Position numbers and translations under genes: made by a program. From Flectonema sp. DT1601 (taxonomy: Eukaryota; Euglenozoa; Diplonemea; Diplonemida; Diplonemidae), in contig OZ025835.1 in assembly GCA_964019425.1 (NCBI GenBank), positions 496,001-560,000 on the forward strand: a stretch of 64,000 nucleotides of DNA, in the 5' to 3' direction. Below the pieces are notes generated by a model that saw only the letters and a list, made by a program, of their open reading frames with translations, searched no databases and was not told the DNA's origin. Shown here piece by piece: positions 1 to 10,151 of the stretch (positions are counted from its first letter, which is position 1; each line of letters begins with the position of its first letter).

Positions 1-1
1 T

Positions 2-2200
2 CATAATATTGTGGTTTGTCCTATTTTGAATTCAAGTATTCTTAATCTTTTAACTGTTGTTAGAATAGCGTATCATCAGAATCCTCGAAAAAGATCTGAA
101 TTACCAACCATGTTACTGGGAATAGTTACAGGGATTGTTTCGCAGGGGGCTGGTTCACAAATGCTTTCTGATTTTGGTCTGATTTCTGATGTGATGCAAT
201 TGATTTGTATTTCTCCAGCATCTGATTGTCTTCACAACGCATCGTATGAGTTGGCTGCTATGGCTTTACAAATATACACTCCGAACATCGCGAGAAAAGT
301 AAACAACTTTCGAAACGATCCTTCGTTTGGAGCTGCCGGAGTGTACAGCGAACGAATTGCAATACGATCGATTCTAAACACTATATCAATGATGTTAACA
401 AATACAATAATACCAACTTCTTTAATATCAATTATTTGTCAAGCATGTGTTCAAGCAGCTACTCTTCAAGAAACAGAACTTGAAGACGTTGAACCAGTCG
501 ACCTCTCATTAGCTGTTGACATACCTGGAGATCTACGAGATGCTGCGGCTTGGTGTGTAAGTTGTTTGTTAAAAGATGCGGATTCGGGAGGACCATGTTC
601 ACCCATTCCGGGTATTGGATCTGAAGTATCGAGGATACTCTCATCAATGATTACAGGTACTCATTCAGAGTCAACTTTGTTTATACTTCAACAGTTGTTT
701 GAAGGGAACTTCTTGTGTGTTGATGATGCTCCAGTAGACATGATTCTACAGGTGGTACAAAGCACATCTCTTCCCGCAACTGTTAGAGCCAGAGCATGTG
801 TTGCCGCATCAGCTGTTGTTTGCGGACGACTACCAGCAGATCAACACGCATTCTTAATTAACTATCAGTGGTGTAAACTATCTGAGCCATCAAGTACTCC
901 AATTGAACTCCGAGTCATGGCAGCTCTTGGATGTGGAACTGCTGTGGCTCACACGGTGTTGAATCCTGATTGTCTATTGTTGTTACAAATAAATAATTCG
1001 ACTTCGTTGGTTCCATTTTTAGAATTAGTAAAACAATACCCAAACTTACTACTTGAGAGTTTGAATAGAATTATTCAAATACTTTCAAGGGCTGTGTTGA
1101 CTCCTGCGAACGTTGCGGCGACACTGAGAGTTCTGTTGGATATTATGGAAGCAAATATTGAAAACACTCGACTGTGTCAGAGATTGTTATCAGTTTTGTG
1201 TAAGGGTCTCATTGAAGAACACATCTCATCACCTGATATATGTCAACACATTACTACAGTTAGCACTACTCTAATGTCTCAGTTACTATCACCTGATGTG
1301 AACCAGACGGTTCAGTCTCTCGCATCATCAGCCCTAGACATCGCTAGTGCTTTGTGTAGTTGTTCTTGTTCTTGTTCGAGTGTCGCAGCTTCCCTTATTA
1401 AACCTATTTGTGAATACCCCGCTGAGGGAAAAAGCGTCATCAGATCAGCAGCAAAATCGTTGGCCCTCTCTGTATCAGTCGCCAAGGGAGGAGATGAGAC
1501 TTCGTTTGGTTTAGTAATTCCATCACTGCTGACTAAGTTATCTCAGAAGTGTGATCCTCAGACTGCCCAGTCTTTGGCAGCAGCCGTAGTCTGCGCATCA
1601 ACGTTTTGTAGTTCTTTACAGCTGAAAGAGCTTTCTGTTTCTTGTCTGCAGTATGTGAGCTGTCGTTGTGCATCAGCCCCTGACTGGACTTGGCCTGTTT
1701 TAATGTGCTTACCTTGGTGTTCATTGTTGTCGGCGGGTGTTCCTGCGGATGAGTGTTTGAGAGTTGTCGGATCGAATCCCTCTGAAGTTCAAAACTTCTT
1801 AGCATGTTGGATCACCATCGACAATATTATCGAACCCAAGTTACGTCACATCAGCGCCAAGGCGGCTGGGATCCTACTGAACGGACTGCCGGGTGACATG
1901 TTGTCTCAGAATGTGATGTTACTTCCGATAAAAACAATTTATAGAAGAGCTCCCCCAACATCCCAAGTGAGTGTCTCCCTCTGTGATGCATTGCTGGTAG
2001 TATTGTATCGATTTGCTGTAATTGAACAGCCTCTAGCACCTTACAGCAAGTCATTCTTATCGGGTGAGTTCTCGTGTGCTGTTCCAGGAGACTCAGCGAC
2101 TGTCGAGAGGGAAGCACATCAGCTGCTGTCGACGATTGATCAATCGAAAAGAGAACAGATCCACCGTCTTGTTTATCAGTTGGCTTGTAGACAGCCATAG
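2..2200 (+). CDS. Alpha-helical repeat (ARM/HEAT-like) protein, 5' partial
   Basis: The reading frame is open from base 2 and runs to a TAG at 2198-2200, so the gene starts upstream of the window; at least 733 residues are visible. The first in-frame ATG is not a convincing start. The protein is a long series of amphipathic helices rich in Leu, Ala, Ser and Cys, with Pro or Asn between helices, as in ARM/HEAT solenoids. No catalytic motif, signal peptide or membrane segment is visible. A Cys/Ser-rich stretch (alternating C-S, around 1352-1380) interrupts one helix. The ending QLACRQP carries no sorting signal. I do not recognise the family; a scaffold or adaptor role is inferred from the fold type alone. 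Confidence 0.8.
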   Translation, partial: HNIVVCPILNSSILNLLTVVRIAYHQNPRKRSELPTMLLGIVTGIVSQGAGSQMLSDFGLISDVMQLICISPASDCLHNASYELAAMALQIYTPNIARKVNNFRNDPSFGAAGVYSERIAIRSILNTISMMLTNTIIPTSLISIICQACVQAATLQETELEDVEPVDLSLAVDIPGDLRDAAAWCVSCLLKDADSGGPCSPIPGIGSEVSRILSSMITGTHSESTLFILQQLFEGNFLCVDDAPVDMILQVVQSTSLPATVRARACVAASAVVCGRLPADQHAFLINYQWCKLSEPSSTPIELRVMAALGCGTAVAHTVLNPDCLLLLQINNSTSLVPFLELVKQYPNLLLESLNRIIQILSRAVLTPANVAATLRVLLDIMEANIENTRLCQRLLSVLCKGLIEEHISSPDICQHITTVSTTLMSQLLSPDVNQTVQSLASSALDIASALCSCSCSCSSVAASLIKPICEYPAEGKSVIRSAAKSLALSVSVAKGGDETSFGLVIPSLLTKLSQKCDPQTAQSLAAAVVCASTFCSSLQLKELSVSCLQYVSCRCASAPDWTWPVLMCLPWCSLLSAGVPADECLRVVGSNPSEVQNFLACWITIDNIIEPKLRHISAKAAGILLNGLPGDMLSQNVMLLPIKTIYRRAPPTSQVSVSLCDALLVVLYRFAVIEQPLAPYSKSFLSGEFSCAVPGDSATVEREAHQLLSTIDQSKREQIHRLVYQLACRQP

Positions 2201-2806
2201 GCCTGTTTATGAATATTATAATTGATTTCATATCCGCTTTCAGTTTATTGAACTGAACATCCATCTGAGGCCTACGAGTTATATCAGATTGTTGATTCGT
2301 CGACTTGATTCCAATTATCAGTTGAGTGAACAAAATTGCAAATATTCCCAGTTAGCTAAAAGGGATGTTTACAGCGGCACTTTTCCCTTCAACTTTAAGT
2401 CAGTTTTATGACTTCGTGTACAAAACAATCGTTGTTAGTGTTTTCACTCACGAATCTTCTGTACGTTTGAGTTGTGATCAATATTATTATTTCGCAACAA
2501 GAAGGAAAAAAAAAAAAAAAAATAACACAATTCCCCGTTTATTTTTATTTTTTAATTTTTTTTTATTTTCTTTAAGGTTCTGTAACTCTACGGTATTATC
2601 GATCAATTTTTAAAAAAAAAAAAAAAAAAAAACTTATAAAAACATTTCATTTCTGTTATTTGTATATCATTAAAGAAATAGGAATAAGAAAGGGAAGACG
2701 CAAACGCCTATCCATCAATATTTTCTTTTCATAGTACGTAATTAAATTTTTTTTTTTTAAAAAAAATTATTGCTTTAATATCCAGGTACACAATACAGGT
2801 CATAAA
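2201..2806. other. Intergenic gap with trans-splice acceptors
   Basis: No supported gene. The stretch holds A/T homopolymers near 2506-2522, 2611-2630 and 2747-2767. Two candidate trans-splice acceptor AGs, at 2784-2785 and 2797-2798, follow them shortly before the DHHC gene. An 82-codon frame at 2365-2613 is low-complexity Phe/Lys and is not accepted. Confidence 0.6.
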
Positions 2807-3625
2807 ATGCCATGCGGGGATGAGCCCCGTCCCCTTTGGACTTACGTACCAGTTTTCTTTGTTACTGGTCTTCAGATTTGGGTATCAAGCAGCTATGTGT
2901 TTATCGCCAATACGAGCCAAGCAAATAATGTGGTTGTAATCTACAGTCTACTGATGGGCCTTTTGTGTATGGTGAGGGCTGTGATGACCGATCCGGGACA
3001 TGTGCCGGATAGTTGGTTAGTTAACTTTGCTGATAAAAAAGATATTCGGACGCTTGAAAAAAAAACAAACAGAGACTTAAGGGTCTGTAGAAGATGTAAA
3101 GTATACAAACCTGACAGATCACATCACTGCTCATCATGTGACAGATGCGTCTTAAAGATGGACCATCACTGCCCTTGGTTAAATAATTGTGTTGGATTCA
3201 GAAATCAAAAATTCTTTCTTCTATTCGTTTTTTATGTTGCCTGTGCAGGTACATTCATAGTTATTACTGGTGGTAATTTTCTAATGGCTTGTTTTACTGT
3301 ATTATCCGCACCAAATACCGATTTCGACTCAATATTTATGGCAACTAACTACATATTCTCATACTTCATCGCGTTGTTGTTCGCGTGTTTGCTGACGCCG
3401 TTCATTACTTTTCATCTTCGATTGATATCTCAAAACACGACGACGATAGAATTCATGGAAAAGAGTGATCGCATGCGACGTCTCGGCAGTGGTGGTAACG
3501 TCTACGATCTCGGGGCTGTTGAAAATATCGTCGTCGTTTTTGGAAGGAAACCAGCACTGTGGCTGTTACCAGTATACACAACCTTAGGTAACGGTGTAAA
3601 CTGGCCAACGTCATCTGCTGTGTGA
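2807..3625 (+). CDS. DHHC-type palmitoyltransferase (zDHHC family)
   Basis: An integral membrane protein S-acyltransferase of 272 residues that would attach palmitate to cysteines of other proteins. The Cys-rich domain spans about residues 94-131 and has the full Zn-ligand pattern (CRRC, HHCSSC, C, DHHCPW, C). The catalytic DHHC is at 119-122. A DPG motif is at 62-64 and a TTxE motif (TTIE) at 212-215, both family hallmarks. About four membrane segments are visible (near 12-35, 42-60, 137-165 and 183-203). The C-terminal N-x-x-x-VFG and WLLP block is also typical. The ATG sits nine bases after a CAG acceptor. Family membership is firm; the substrates and the membrane it occupies cannot be told. 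Confidence 0.95.
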   Translation: MPCGDEPRPLWTYVPVFFVTGLQIWVSSSYVFIANTSQANNVVVIYSLLMGLLCMVRAVMTDPGHVPDSWLVNFADKKDIRTLEKKTNRDLRVCRRCKVYKPDRSHHCSSCDRCVLKMDHHCPWLNNCVGFRNQKFFLLFVFYVACAGTFIVITGGNFLMACFTVLSAPNTDFDSIFMATNYIFSYFIALLFACLLTPFITFHLRLISQNTTTIEFMEKSDRMRRLGSGGNVYDLGAVENIVVVFGRKPALWLLPVYTTLGNGVNWPTSSAV

Positions 3626-3758
3626 CACTTTCTATGAAAGAAATTCCCAATATTATGTTCCACTCTAATATTGCTTACAATTTGGTCATATTTTTTTGGC
3701 ATTACCGCCCTGACTGTATCTGTTTTAGCTTTAGAGTGGCTGATGTGTTTATTTTCGA

Positions 3759-3792
<34 letters not shown>

Positions 3793-3796
3793 ATTT

Positions 3797-3821
3797 TTTC
3801 TTTTTTTTCTCCACATCTCAG
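3797..3821 (+). promoter_or_regulatory. Polypyrimidine tract and trans-splice acceptor of the ABCC gene
   Basis: A T/C-rich tract interrupted by few purines ends in ATCTCAG with AG at 3820-3821, 16 bases before the ATG at 3838. This is one of the clearest acceptor signals in the window and matches the euglenozoan layout of pyrimidine tract, AG, short leader and ATG. Inferred; no transcript evidence is available. Confidence 0.6.
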
Positions 3822-3837
3822 GGGGTTCATAAAAAAG

Positions 3838-6800
3838 ATGGAAACCCCCCTCCTCGATAAAGACGAGTCCACTCCCGAGGAAGCAGCTGGATTTTGGGCT
3901 CGTTTGACTTTTACTTTTGTAACCCCTGTTTTGATACGTGGTTATGAAGAACCCTTACAGGGTCATCACTTACCAAGAATACACAGAAGATTTGCAGCGC
4001 GTAACGTATATAAGAGATGGATCAGAGTATGGGATGAGGAGAAAATGAAAGCAAGACCATCATTAATAAGAGCTCTGATCCGATGTTATATTTGGAGATT
4101 TCAGTTTTCAGTTGCGATGGAGTTGATTGAGTTGATTTTTAATTTTTTTGGACCAATCCTCATGCAGAGTATGATCACATACACCTCTCAAGCTCACAGA
4201 GAAATATCTGAAGGACTAACTTACGTAACCATCATGTTTGTTTCTTCATTATTTCGAGCGCTTTCAGCAACTCAAACGGGTCAAGTTCTGGCTGGAATTG
4301 GAATGGATGTCCAAACTGCGATGGTTTGCAGTATTTTTAATAAATCAGTAACCTCATCATCAAGGGGTAAATACACTAGGGGTGAAGTAATTAACATCCA
4401 GTCGAACGATGCTTTGAGAATTGCGAACACTTCCATGTCTTTAAACGCTATTTGGGCCACCCCAGCTAATTTAATCATTGCGATCGTTCTTTTGCTTCGG
4501 ACAATTGGTCCGGCAGCTTTTGCCGGGATGGCTGTGTTGTTAGCATCCATTCCATTCAACACTGTCGTCTATTGGGCGTTGAGTTCAATCAGAATCGAAC
4601 TTCTGACACTAACAGATCGACGAGTCACATTGATGAATGAAATGCTCACTGGAATCAGAGTCGTTAAATTCACATGTTTGGAAGAGCATTTTAAAAATAG
4701 AATTTTAGACGTCCGTCGACAGGAACTTATTTTGTTAAAGAAACAGGCATATTGGCACTCCATGGCTTCAGTTGTTTTATTTATTATTCCTATCTTGGTA
4801 TCTGTTTCGACATTTGTCACTTATGCCAGCATGGGATACATCTTAACACCAGCTATTATCTTTACCTCCGTAGCGCTGTTTGGTAATTTGAGAGCACCTC
4901 TCAGCTTCTTTCCGGTTTTGATCGCCTCTTTTGCGGAAGCAAAAGCTTCGATTCGTCGTATGGAAAAGTACTTACTGCTTCCAGAAATCATTACTGATAA
5001 AGAACTTAAAGATCCGAGCAAGAGCGAGTCTGTTGTTCTCGTTCAAAATGCATCGTTTAAATGGGAAGAAGAGGGTGAGATCGTCCTCCACGATATCGAC
5101 ATAGACATCAAGAGAGGTGAACTGGTAATGATTATAGGAAAGGTCGGTTCTGGAAAATCGAGTCTTGCGAGCGCCATTCTTGGAGAAGCAGAAAAAACTA
5201 AAGGAACTTTACACACAATCGGAAACATTGGATATTGTCAACAACAAGCATGGATTGTGAATGCTACTGTCAAGGATAATATCTTATTCGGAAGTACATT
5301 CTTCTCAAAGGAATACACAAATACTATTCATGTTTGTGCTTTAGAGCGTGACATGACTCTTCTTGCAGCTGGTGATCAAACTGAGTTAGGTGAACAAGGC
5401 ATCAATCTGTCAGGTATGTTATTGTTGGTTATCTTTCTATTGTTGGTTATCTTTCTATTGTTGGTTATCTTTCGCCCTCTCTATTTTTATTATTAAAACC
5501 TACAAAACAAACAGGAGGTCAAAAGCAGAGAATATCCCTGGCTAGAGCAGTTTATCATAATGCTGAAATATTACTTTTGGATGACGTGTTGTCTGCTGTA
5601 GATCCACAGGTTGGAAAACATATCTTCGACAAGTGTATTGCGGGAACCATGGCGGGTAAGACTCGTATTCTAGTAACTCATCAATTGCAGTACCTCTCTC
5701 AGGCTGATAGAATTATTGTTCTCGATGAGGGACGAATCGTCTTCAATGGATCATACAGAGAGATAGTCGACTCCGCCATCAACATTTCAGAATTTATCAA
5801 AGACAGTAATCTTGAAAACGTTGATGGTGAAGAAGGAGAAACAAAAGAAACAGAAGAAGTAAAAGACGAGCCAATCGACACCGATGCCGATATCGTTGAT
5901 GCTACGGAAGCTCCACAAGGTGATGCAGGTATGTGTTTAATTTTATTTGAGTGATATTAAATAAAAGAATTGCAATATAAGAAATATCTAAAACAGGAAA
6001 ACTAATGAGCGAAGAAGACAGAGCGACAGGAACAGTTGGAGTTGAGACTATCTGGTGGTACACAAAAGCATGTGGACCGGTGCTGTTGTTTTTCTTCTTG
6101 TTTTTGGTTTTTTCAGAATTTTGTAGAATTTCAACTGACTTGTGGCTATCATATTGGTCTGATCAAAAGTTCTGGCCGGATCCTGGTGTCAGTTTGTACC
6201 TCGGAGTGTACATCGTATTGGGATTCGTGTCTTCACTATTCTCACTACTGAAAGGATTGGCTCTCGTCGAATCTGCTTTTTACAGTTCTGTTCGACTTCA
6301 TAATCAGATGCTTAGTAACATCCTACGTGCTCAGACAATGTTTTATGACCAAACACCTGCTGGTAGAGTTCTTAATAGATTCTCACGTGACTTAGACACA
6401 TTGGATGCTGGGATTGCTGATCATCTTGCTGGTATCGTTTCGTTAGTCTTCGTGTCTGTGTCCACTGTGACTGTTATTAGTGGAGTCATGCCTATTTTAA
6501 TCTCATTTTTTGTACCTTTGTCATCGGTTTACTATGTAATAATGCAATACTATCGTAGTACAAGTAGGGAATTGAATAGGGTAGTTGCTATTGCAGCGTC
6601 TCCTATTTATAGTCATTTTGCGGAGTCATTGAGTGGAGTTATGACTATTCGATCTTATGGTTTAACTGAAAAGTTCATAAATGAGAATGAAGAATATTTA
6701 GATAAATTTCATGGACCGTATTGGGCAGCTTTAAATGTTGGACGATGGTTGAGTATTAGATTGGAGTTCATCGGTGGAGCAGTGTTGTTTATGACTTCTG

Positions 6801-7804
6801 TCATGGTAGTTTTAAATACCCAATTACCACCTGGACTAGTTGGGTTAACATTGTCCTATTCTATGCAGATTACGATGGTCTTAGAGATGGCTGTTACTAG
6901 TATCAGTGGACTTGAATCTGAAATGAATTCGGTTGAAAGAATTCGATCCTATTGCAGAGATATTCCTATTGAAGCACCACTCATAGTGTCAGGGTCGAGA
7001 CCTGGTTTTAGTTGGTTGAGGGAATCTGCTCCTCTTGAAATTAATAATTTACATCTGCGGTATCGCCCTAACCTACCAGACGTATTGAAGGGGATTAACT
7101 TTGCTGTTCAAGATGGTGAAAAGGTAGGAATCGTAGGCAGAACAGGAAGCGGTAAATCATCAATGATGCTTGGCCTTCTTCGAATTCTAGAAGCTCATGA
7201 GGGAAGAATTATATTCGACGGTATTGATATCAGTACTGTCGGTCTTCTTGACTTAAGAAGTAGAGTTTCAATTATTCCACAAGACCCTGTCCTGTTTTCA
7301 GGTACTGTCAGATCAAACCTAGATCCTGATGCAGCACACCCTGATAAAGCAATATGGAGTGCTTTAGAACAAGCTCATTTAAGAGAAGTATTCGAGCAGA
7401 CTGATGACAAACTTGATGTCAGTGTAATTGAAGGAGGTCAAAACTTTTCTGTTGGTCAACGTCAACTCGTTTGTTTAGCGAGAGCTCTACTTAGAGAATC
7501 AAAACTATTATTGATGGATGAAGTTACTGCTTCAGTTGATGTAGAGACTGATGCTCTTATTCAACAAACAGTAGCTGAAGCATTCAGAGATTGCACTGTA
7601 CTTACTATTGCTCATCGTCTTGAAACCATTATGAATTACGATAAGGTGATGGTGTTAGGTGATGGTCATGTCCTTGAGTATGACACCCCTCTTAATCTTA
7701 TTGACAATCCTTCTGGTACCTTCTACTCTATGGTGATGGATGCTGGTGATACCAGAGCAAGACAACTTGTTGAAGTTGCCAGAAGAGGACGAGCAAAGAT
7801 GTAA
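3838..7804 (+). CDS. ABC transporter, ABCC/MRP subfamily (spliced, 3 exons)
   Basis: Exons are 3838-5413, 5515-5928 and 5997-7804, giving 1265 residues after removal of two GT-AG introns; both junctions keep frame. The product is a two-halved exporter of the short MRP type (no N-terminal TMD0), expected to move organic anions or conjugates across a membrane. NBD1 has Walker [10 protein letters not shown], a signature LSGGQ split by intron 1, and Walker B ILLLDD. NBD2 has Walker [10 protein letters not shown], signature SVGQRQ, Walker B LLLMDE and switch AHR. The Asp in place of the catalytic Glu in NBD1 is typical of ABCC proteins. The ending RAKM fits the loose PTS1 pattern, but this is weak evidence for a multipass protein. 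Substrate unknown. Confidence 0.95.
5414..5514 (+). other. Cis-intron 1 of the ABCC gene (101 nt)
   Basis: The intron begins GTATGT and ends AAACAG. Removal is needed to keep frame (101 is not a multiple of 3) and restores the ABC signature as LSG|GQKQR. Positions 5420-5473 are three perfect tandem copies of an 18-nt unit, TATTGTTGGTTATCTTTC. Confidence 0.93.
5929..5996 (+). other. Cis-intron 2 of the ABCC gene (68 nt)
   Basis: The intron begins GTATGTGT and ends TAAAACAG. Splicing joins an acidic linker (…QGDAG) to KLMSEED and continues in frame into the second transmembrane domain. An in-frame stop inside the intron rules out read-through. Confidence 0.92.
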
Positions 7805-8249
7805 TTTTGGTTAAACCGAAAAAAATATTTTTTTTTTTTTGTTTGTTTAGTTTTGTTATTTTATTCCTCTCGGATTGTAGTCTGCGATTCACGCAGACTG
7901 GCAAAAAAAAAAAAAAAAAAAAACAATAACAACAAACAAGAAGAAAAAAAAAAGAAATACACGCTTGTTACCGAACGAATGTAGAAAAATAAACAAAAGA
8001 GAGTGTTTTTTTTCTTTTTTTTTTTGCCTGCTTCTTACACACTCACTTTAGCATGTTGCTGTTATTTCAACTTTAATTAGAGTCGAAGTATGTACAGCTT
8101 TCAATCACAAGCAGAATTAGATTATTGAACTTTACTTTTTCTTTCCTCTCTCTCACAGGATACAAAAATATAAGTGTGTTATATTGTGATTTTCATGTAC
8201 TTTAAAGTTAAAGATCAAAAAATAACAACAACAACAGGATTTAAACTCA
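7805..8249. other. Intergenic gap with hairpin and acceptors
   Basis: No gene seen. The gap holds a perfect hairpin at 7879-7899 followed at once by an A-tract, several T-tracts, a strong pyrimidine-rich acceptor (AG at 8157-8158) and a second CAACAG acceptor (AG at 8236-8237) close to the next ATG. Confidence 0.6.
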
Positions 8250-9224
8250 ATGGCGGATATAATAATCGAAACAAACTGGTCAATCGAAAAGTATCAAATA
8301 ACCGTATCAGAACAAGACACATTCCTCTCTGTGAGTAATGTACTAAAAGATGTAGTAGGACAGAGAACGTTTATCATGACTGTAGAAGGAGTTGAGATAG
8401 AACCAAATGAAGTAACAGTTAGCGAGTTAGGACTTTTATCAGGTGACGTAATAGTATTGCTATTCCCTGATGATGTAAAGTCAAGAATATGGCTAGAGTA
8501 TAATAAGATAAATATATCAACCAGTTCTCTTACCACCGCAGTCGAGTCGAGTAACGTTGACGTTGTTAGAAATTTGATCGATGCTGGATTGCAGTTTTCA
8601 GTTACTGATTACATGATCCTCGCAATCAGGCTTAGATACACAGAACTAGCTAGCCTACTTAAAAATAAATTTCCAAACGACTGCACCCCATCAAAACCAG
8701 GCATCATGACGCCACTTCACTGGGCGGCAATAACAGGAAACATCGTTGCAGTTCGATTCCTGCTGGAGGATTATTGTTCTCCTTCAGATTTAATTAATCT
8801 TTCAAGCAGTGAAGGAATGACAGTGCTTCATTGTGCTGTTAAGAAACCTCTTAATAAAGAAGTCATTGGGTATTTGTTGTCATTCAATCCAGATTGTAAT
8901 ATAAAGACTAAAAAAGGACAATCTGTTTTGATACTCGCATGTAGTGAAGGATGTCCATCTAATTTAGAGTCATTGTTGTCTTTTAATAATTGTGAATTAG
9001 ACCTATCTGATGAAGACCGTATGGGAAATACTGCTCTTCATCATCTCGCAAAGTGTGGTTGTCCTGATGCTGTGAGAGTAGTGTTGAGATGCGCATATTT
9101 TAACAAGAAACTGTTAGGAACTACTAATCGAAGGGGACTAACTCCGAGGGGAATTGCAAAAAAAAGAGGAATGGAAACGATGAGAGAACTATTATCAGAA
9201 GCTGAAGATGTTCTCGATTATTAG
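8250..9224 (+). CDS. Ubiquitin-like plus ankyrin repeat protein
   Basis: A 324-residue protein. Residues 1 to about 75 look like a ubiquitin-like beta-grasp fold: two opening strands, a helix near 28-36, an I-x-P pattern, and an ending GLLSGDVIVLLFP that matches the last turn and strand of ubiquitin-like domains. No terminal GG is present, so it is an integral Ubl and not a conjugated modifier. About five or six ankyrin repeats follow (near 90-310), with TPLHWAAITGN, TVLHCAV, NTALHHLAKCG and GLTPRGIAKKRG as the clearest. No catalytic residues are seen. A protein-interaction or proteasome-adaptor role is inferred from the architecture. Ankyrin assignment is firm; the Ubl assignment is probable. 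Confidence 0.88.
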   Translation: MADIIIETNWSIEKYQITVSEQDTFLSVSNVLKDVVGQRTFIMTVEGVEIEPNEVTVSELGLLSGDVIVLLFPDDVKSRIWLEYNKINISTSSLTTAVESSNVDVVRNLIDAGLQFSVTDYMILAIRLRYTELASLLKNKFPNDCTPSKPGIMTPLHWAAITGNIVAVRFLLEDYCSPSDLINLSSSEGMTVLHCAVKKPLNKEVIGYLLSFNPDCNIKTKKGQSVLILACSEGCPSNLESLLSFNNCELDLSDEDRMGNTALHHLAKCGCPDAVRVVLRCAYFNKKLLGTTNRRGLTPRGIAKKRGMETMRELLSEAEDVLDY

Positions 9225-9320
9225 GTCAGCCGGTTTTGTTTTTATTGTTTTGGAAAAGAAGAATGACATCGTTTTTCTTTCTTTCCCCAGTTTTATATCG
9301 CCTTCTCCCTTTTAAATAAG

Positions 9321-9764
9321 ATGCCGTTTCACACTGGTAGCTGCTACTGTGAAGGCGTTCACTTTAAGATTAATGATGATAAACCTCCTGCAATCGCAGC
9401 CTACTGCCACTGCACAGATTGCAAAAAGGCACACAGCGCGCCGATCTATCAATGTGTGTACGTGACAGCAGATTCTTTTGAGATTACAAAAGGTAAGGAA
9501 CTGATTAATGAATACACGAAGAATGAAGGCGGAACTAAAAGAGCTTTTTGTACGAGATGCGGAACACGAATCTTTAATGAGTGCGAATTCTTTGTAGGAG
9601 CAAAAGGAACTTTTCCAGCCCTTTTAGATGACTACTCAGCCTTACCAGATAGTCACAAGCCTTCGATTCACATCATGACGAAGGAAGCAGTACTCAACAC
9701 GGAGTGTATTAAAGATAACCTTCCAAAGTTTGAGTCCTTTCCTCCTCCACCACCATCGGAATGA
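9321..9764 (+). CDS. GFA/CENP-V family zinc protein
   Basis: A compact 147-residue protein of the family named for glutathione-dependent formaldehyde-activating enzyme and CENP-V. All seven expected zinc-binding cysteines are visible: C8 and C10, C29, C31 and C34, then C77 and C80, in the spacing C-x-C, C-x-C-x2-C, C-x2-C. These form one structural and one potentially catalytic zinc site. Some members bind glutathione adducts, but most have no proven reaction, so a specific enzyme name is not justified. The C-terminus is proline-rich (FPPPPPSE). A pyrimidine-rich acceptor with AG at 9289-9290 precedes the ATG by 30 bases. Confidence 0.92.
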   Translation: MPFHTGSCYCEGVHFKINDDKPPAIAAYCHCTDCKKAHSAPIYQCVYVTADSFEITKGKELINEYTKNEGGTKRAFCTRCGTRIFNECEFFVGAKGTFPALLDDYSALPDSHKPSIHIMTKEAVLNTECIKDNLPKFESFPPPPPSE

Positions 9765-10151
9765 TAAGTAATTAAATTTAATAACTCAAAAAGAATGCTG
9801 GTTCGGAGGGTTTGCTCTTCCACTTATCTGCCTCTCTGTCTCTCGGAAAACAAAAAAAAAAAAAAAAAAAAAAAAGAAAAAAAACGTGTTGTGAAATTTT
9901 CATCCAATGTGTTGGATTACTTGTCCTGTGGGGAAAAAAAACGTGCGCGAAAATATTCCCTGTTCGAGTCTTTTCCGCGTGAATATTTCTAAGCAGTTAT
10001 CTTATCCTTCTCGCTAGAACGCTAGCATGCCATTGCGACTATCGCTTTGGCAGTAAGTACTTTGATGCTTTCATCTAATAGTTTTTTTTTTGTGTTAAAA
10101 CTTTTTTTTGTTTACTAATTCATTCATCTAATTTCAGTGTCGTATTTATGT
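9765..10151. other. Intergenic gap; leader of the BTB-RCC1 gene
   Basis: No independent gene. The gap has an A-tract at 9850-9893, a GTAAGT donor-like site at 10053 and an ATTTCAG acceptor ending at 10137. The last two may bound a leader intron, listed separately. Confidence 0.5.
10053..10137 (+). other. Candidate 5'-leader cis-intron (85 nt)
   Basis: GTAAGT at 10053 and ATTTCAG ending at 10137 bound a T-rich 85-nt segment, within the size range of the three certain introns here (68-101 nt). Splicing would join A at 10052 to TG at 10138 and create a new in-frame ATG, five codons upstream of the ATG at 10152. The alternative is that the AG at 10137 is only a trans-splice acceptor. Confidence 0.45.

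Noticed and set aside
2365-2613. 82-codon + frame between the first two genes
   Set aside because: Mostly Phe, Lys and Asn from homopolymers, and no family likeness.
7793-7801. AKM at the end of the ABCC transporter as a glycosome signal
   Set aside because: It fits the loose PTS1 pattern, but PTS1 serves soluble matrix proteins. A multipass ABCC protein would not normally use it.
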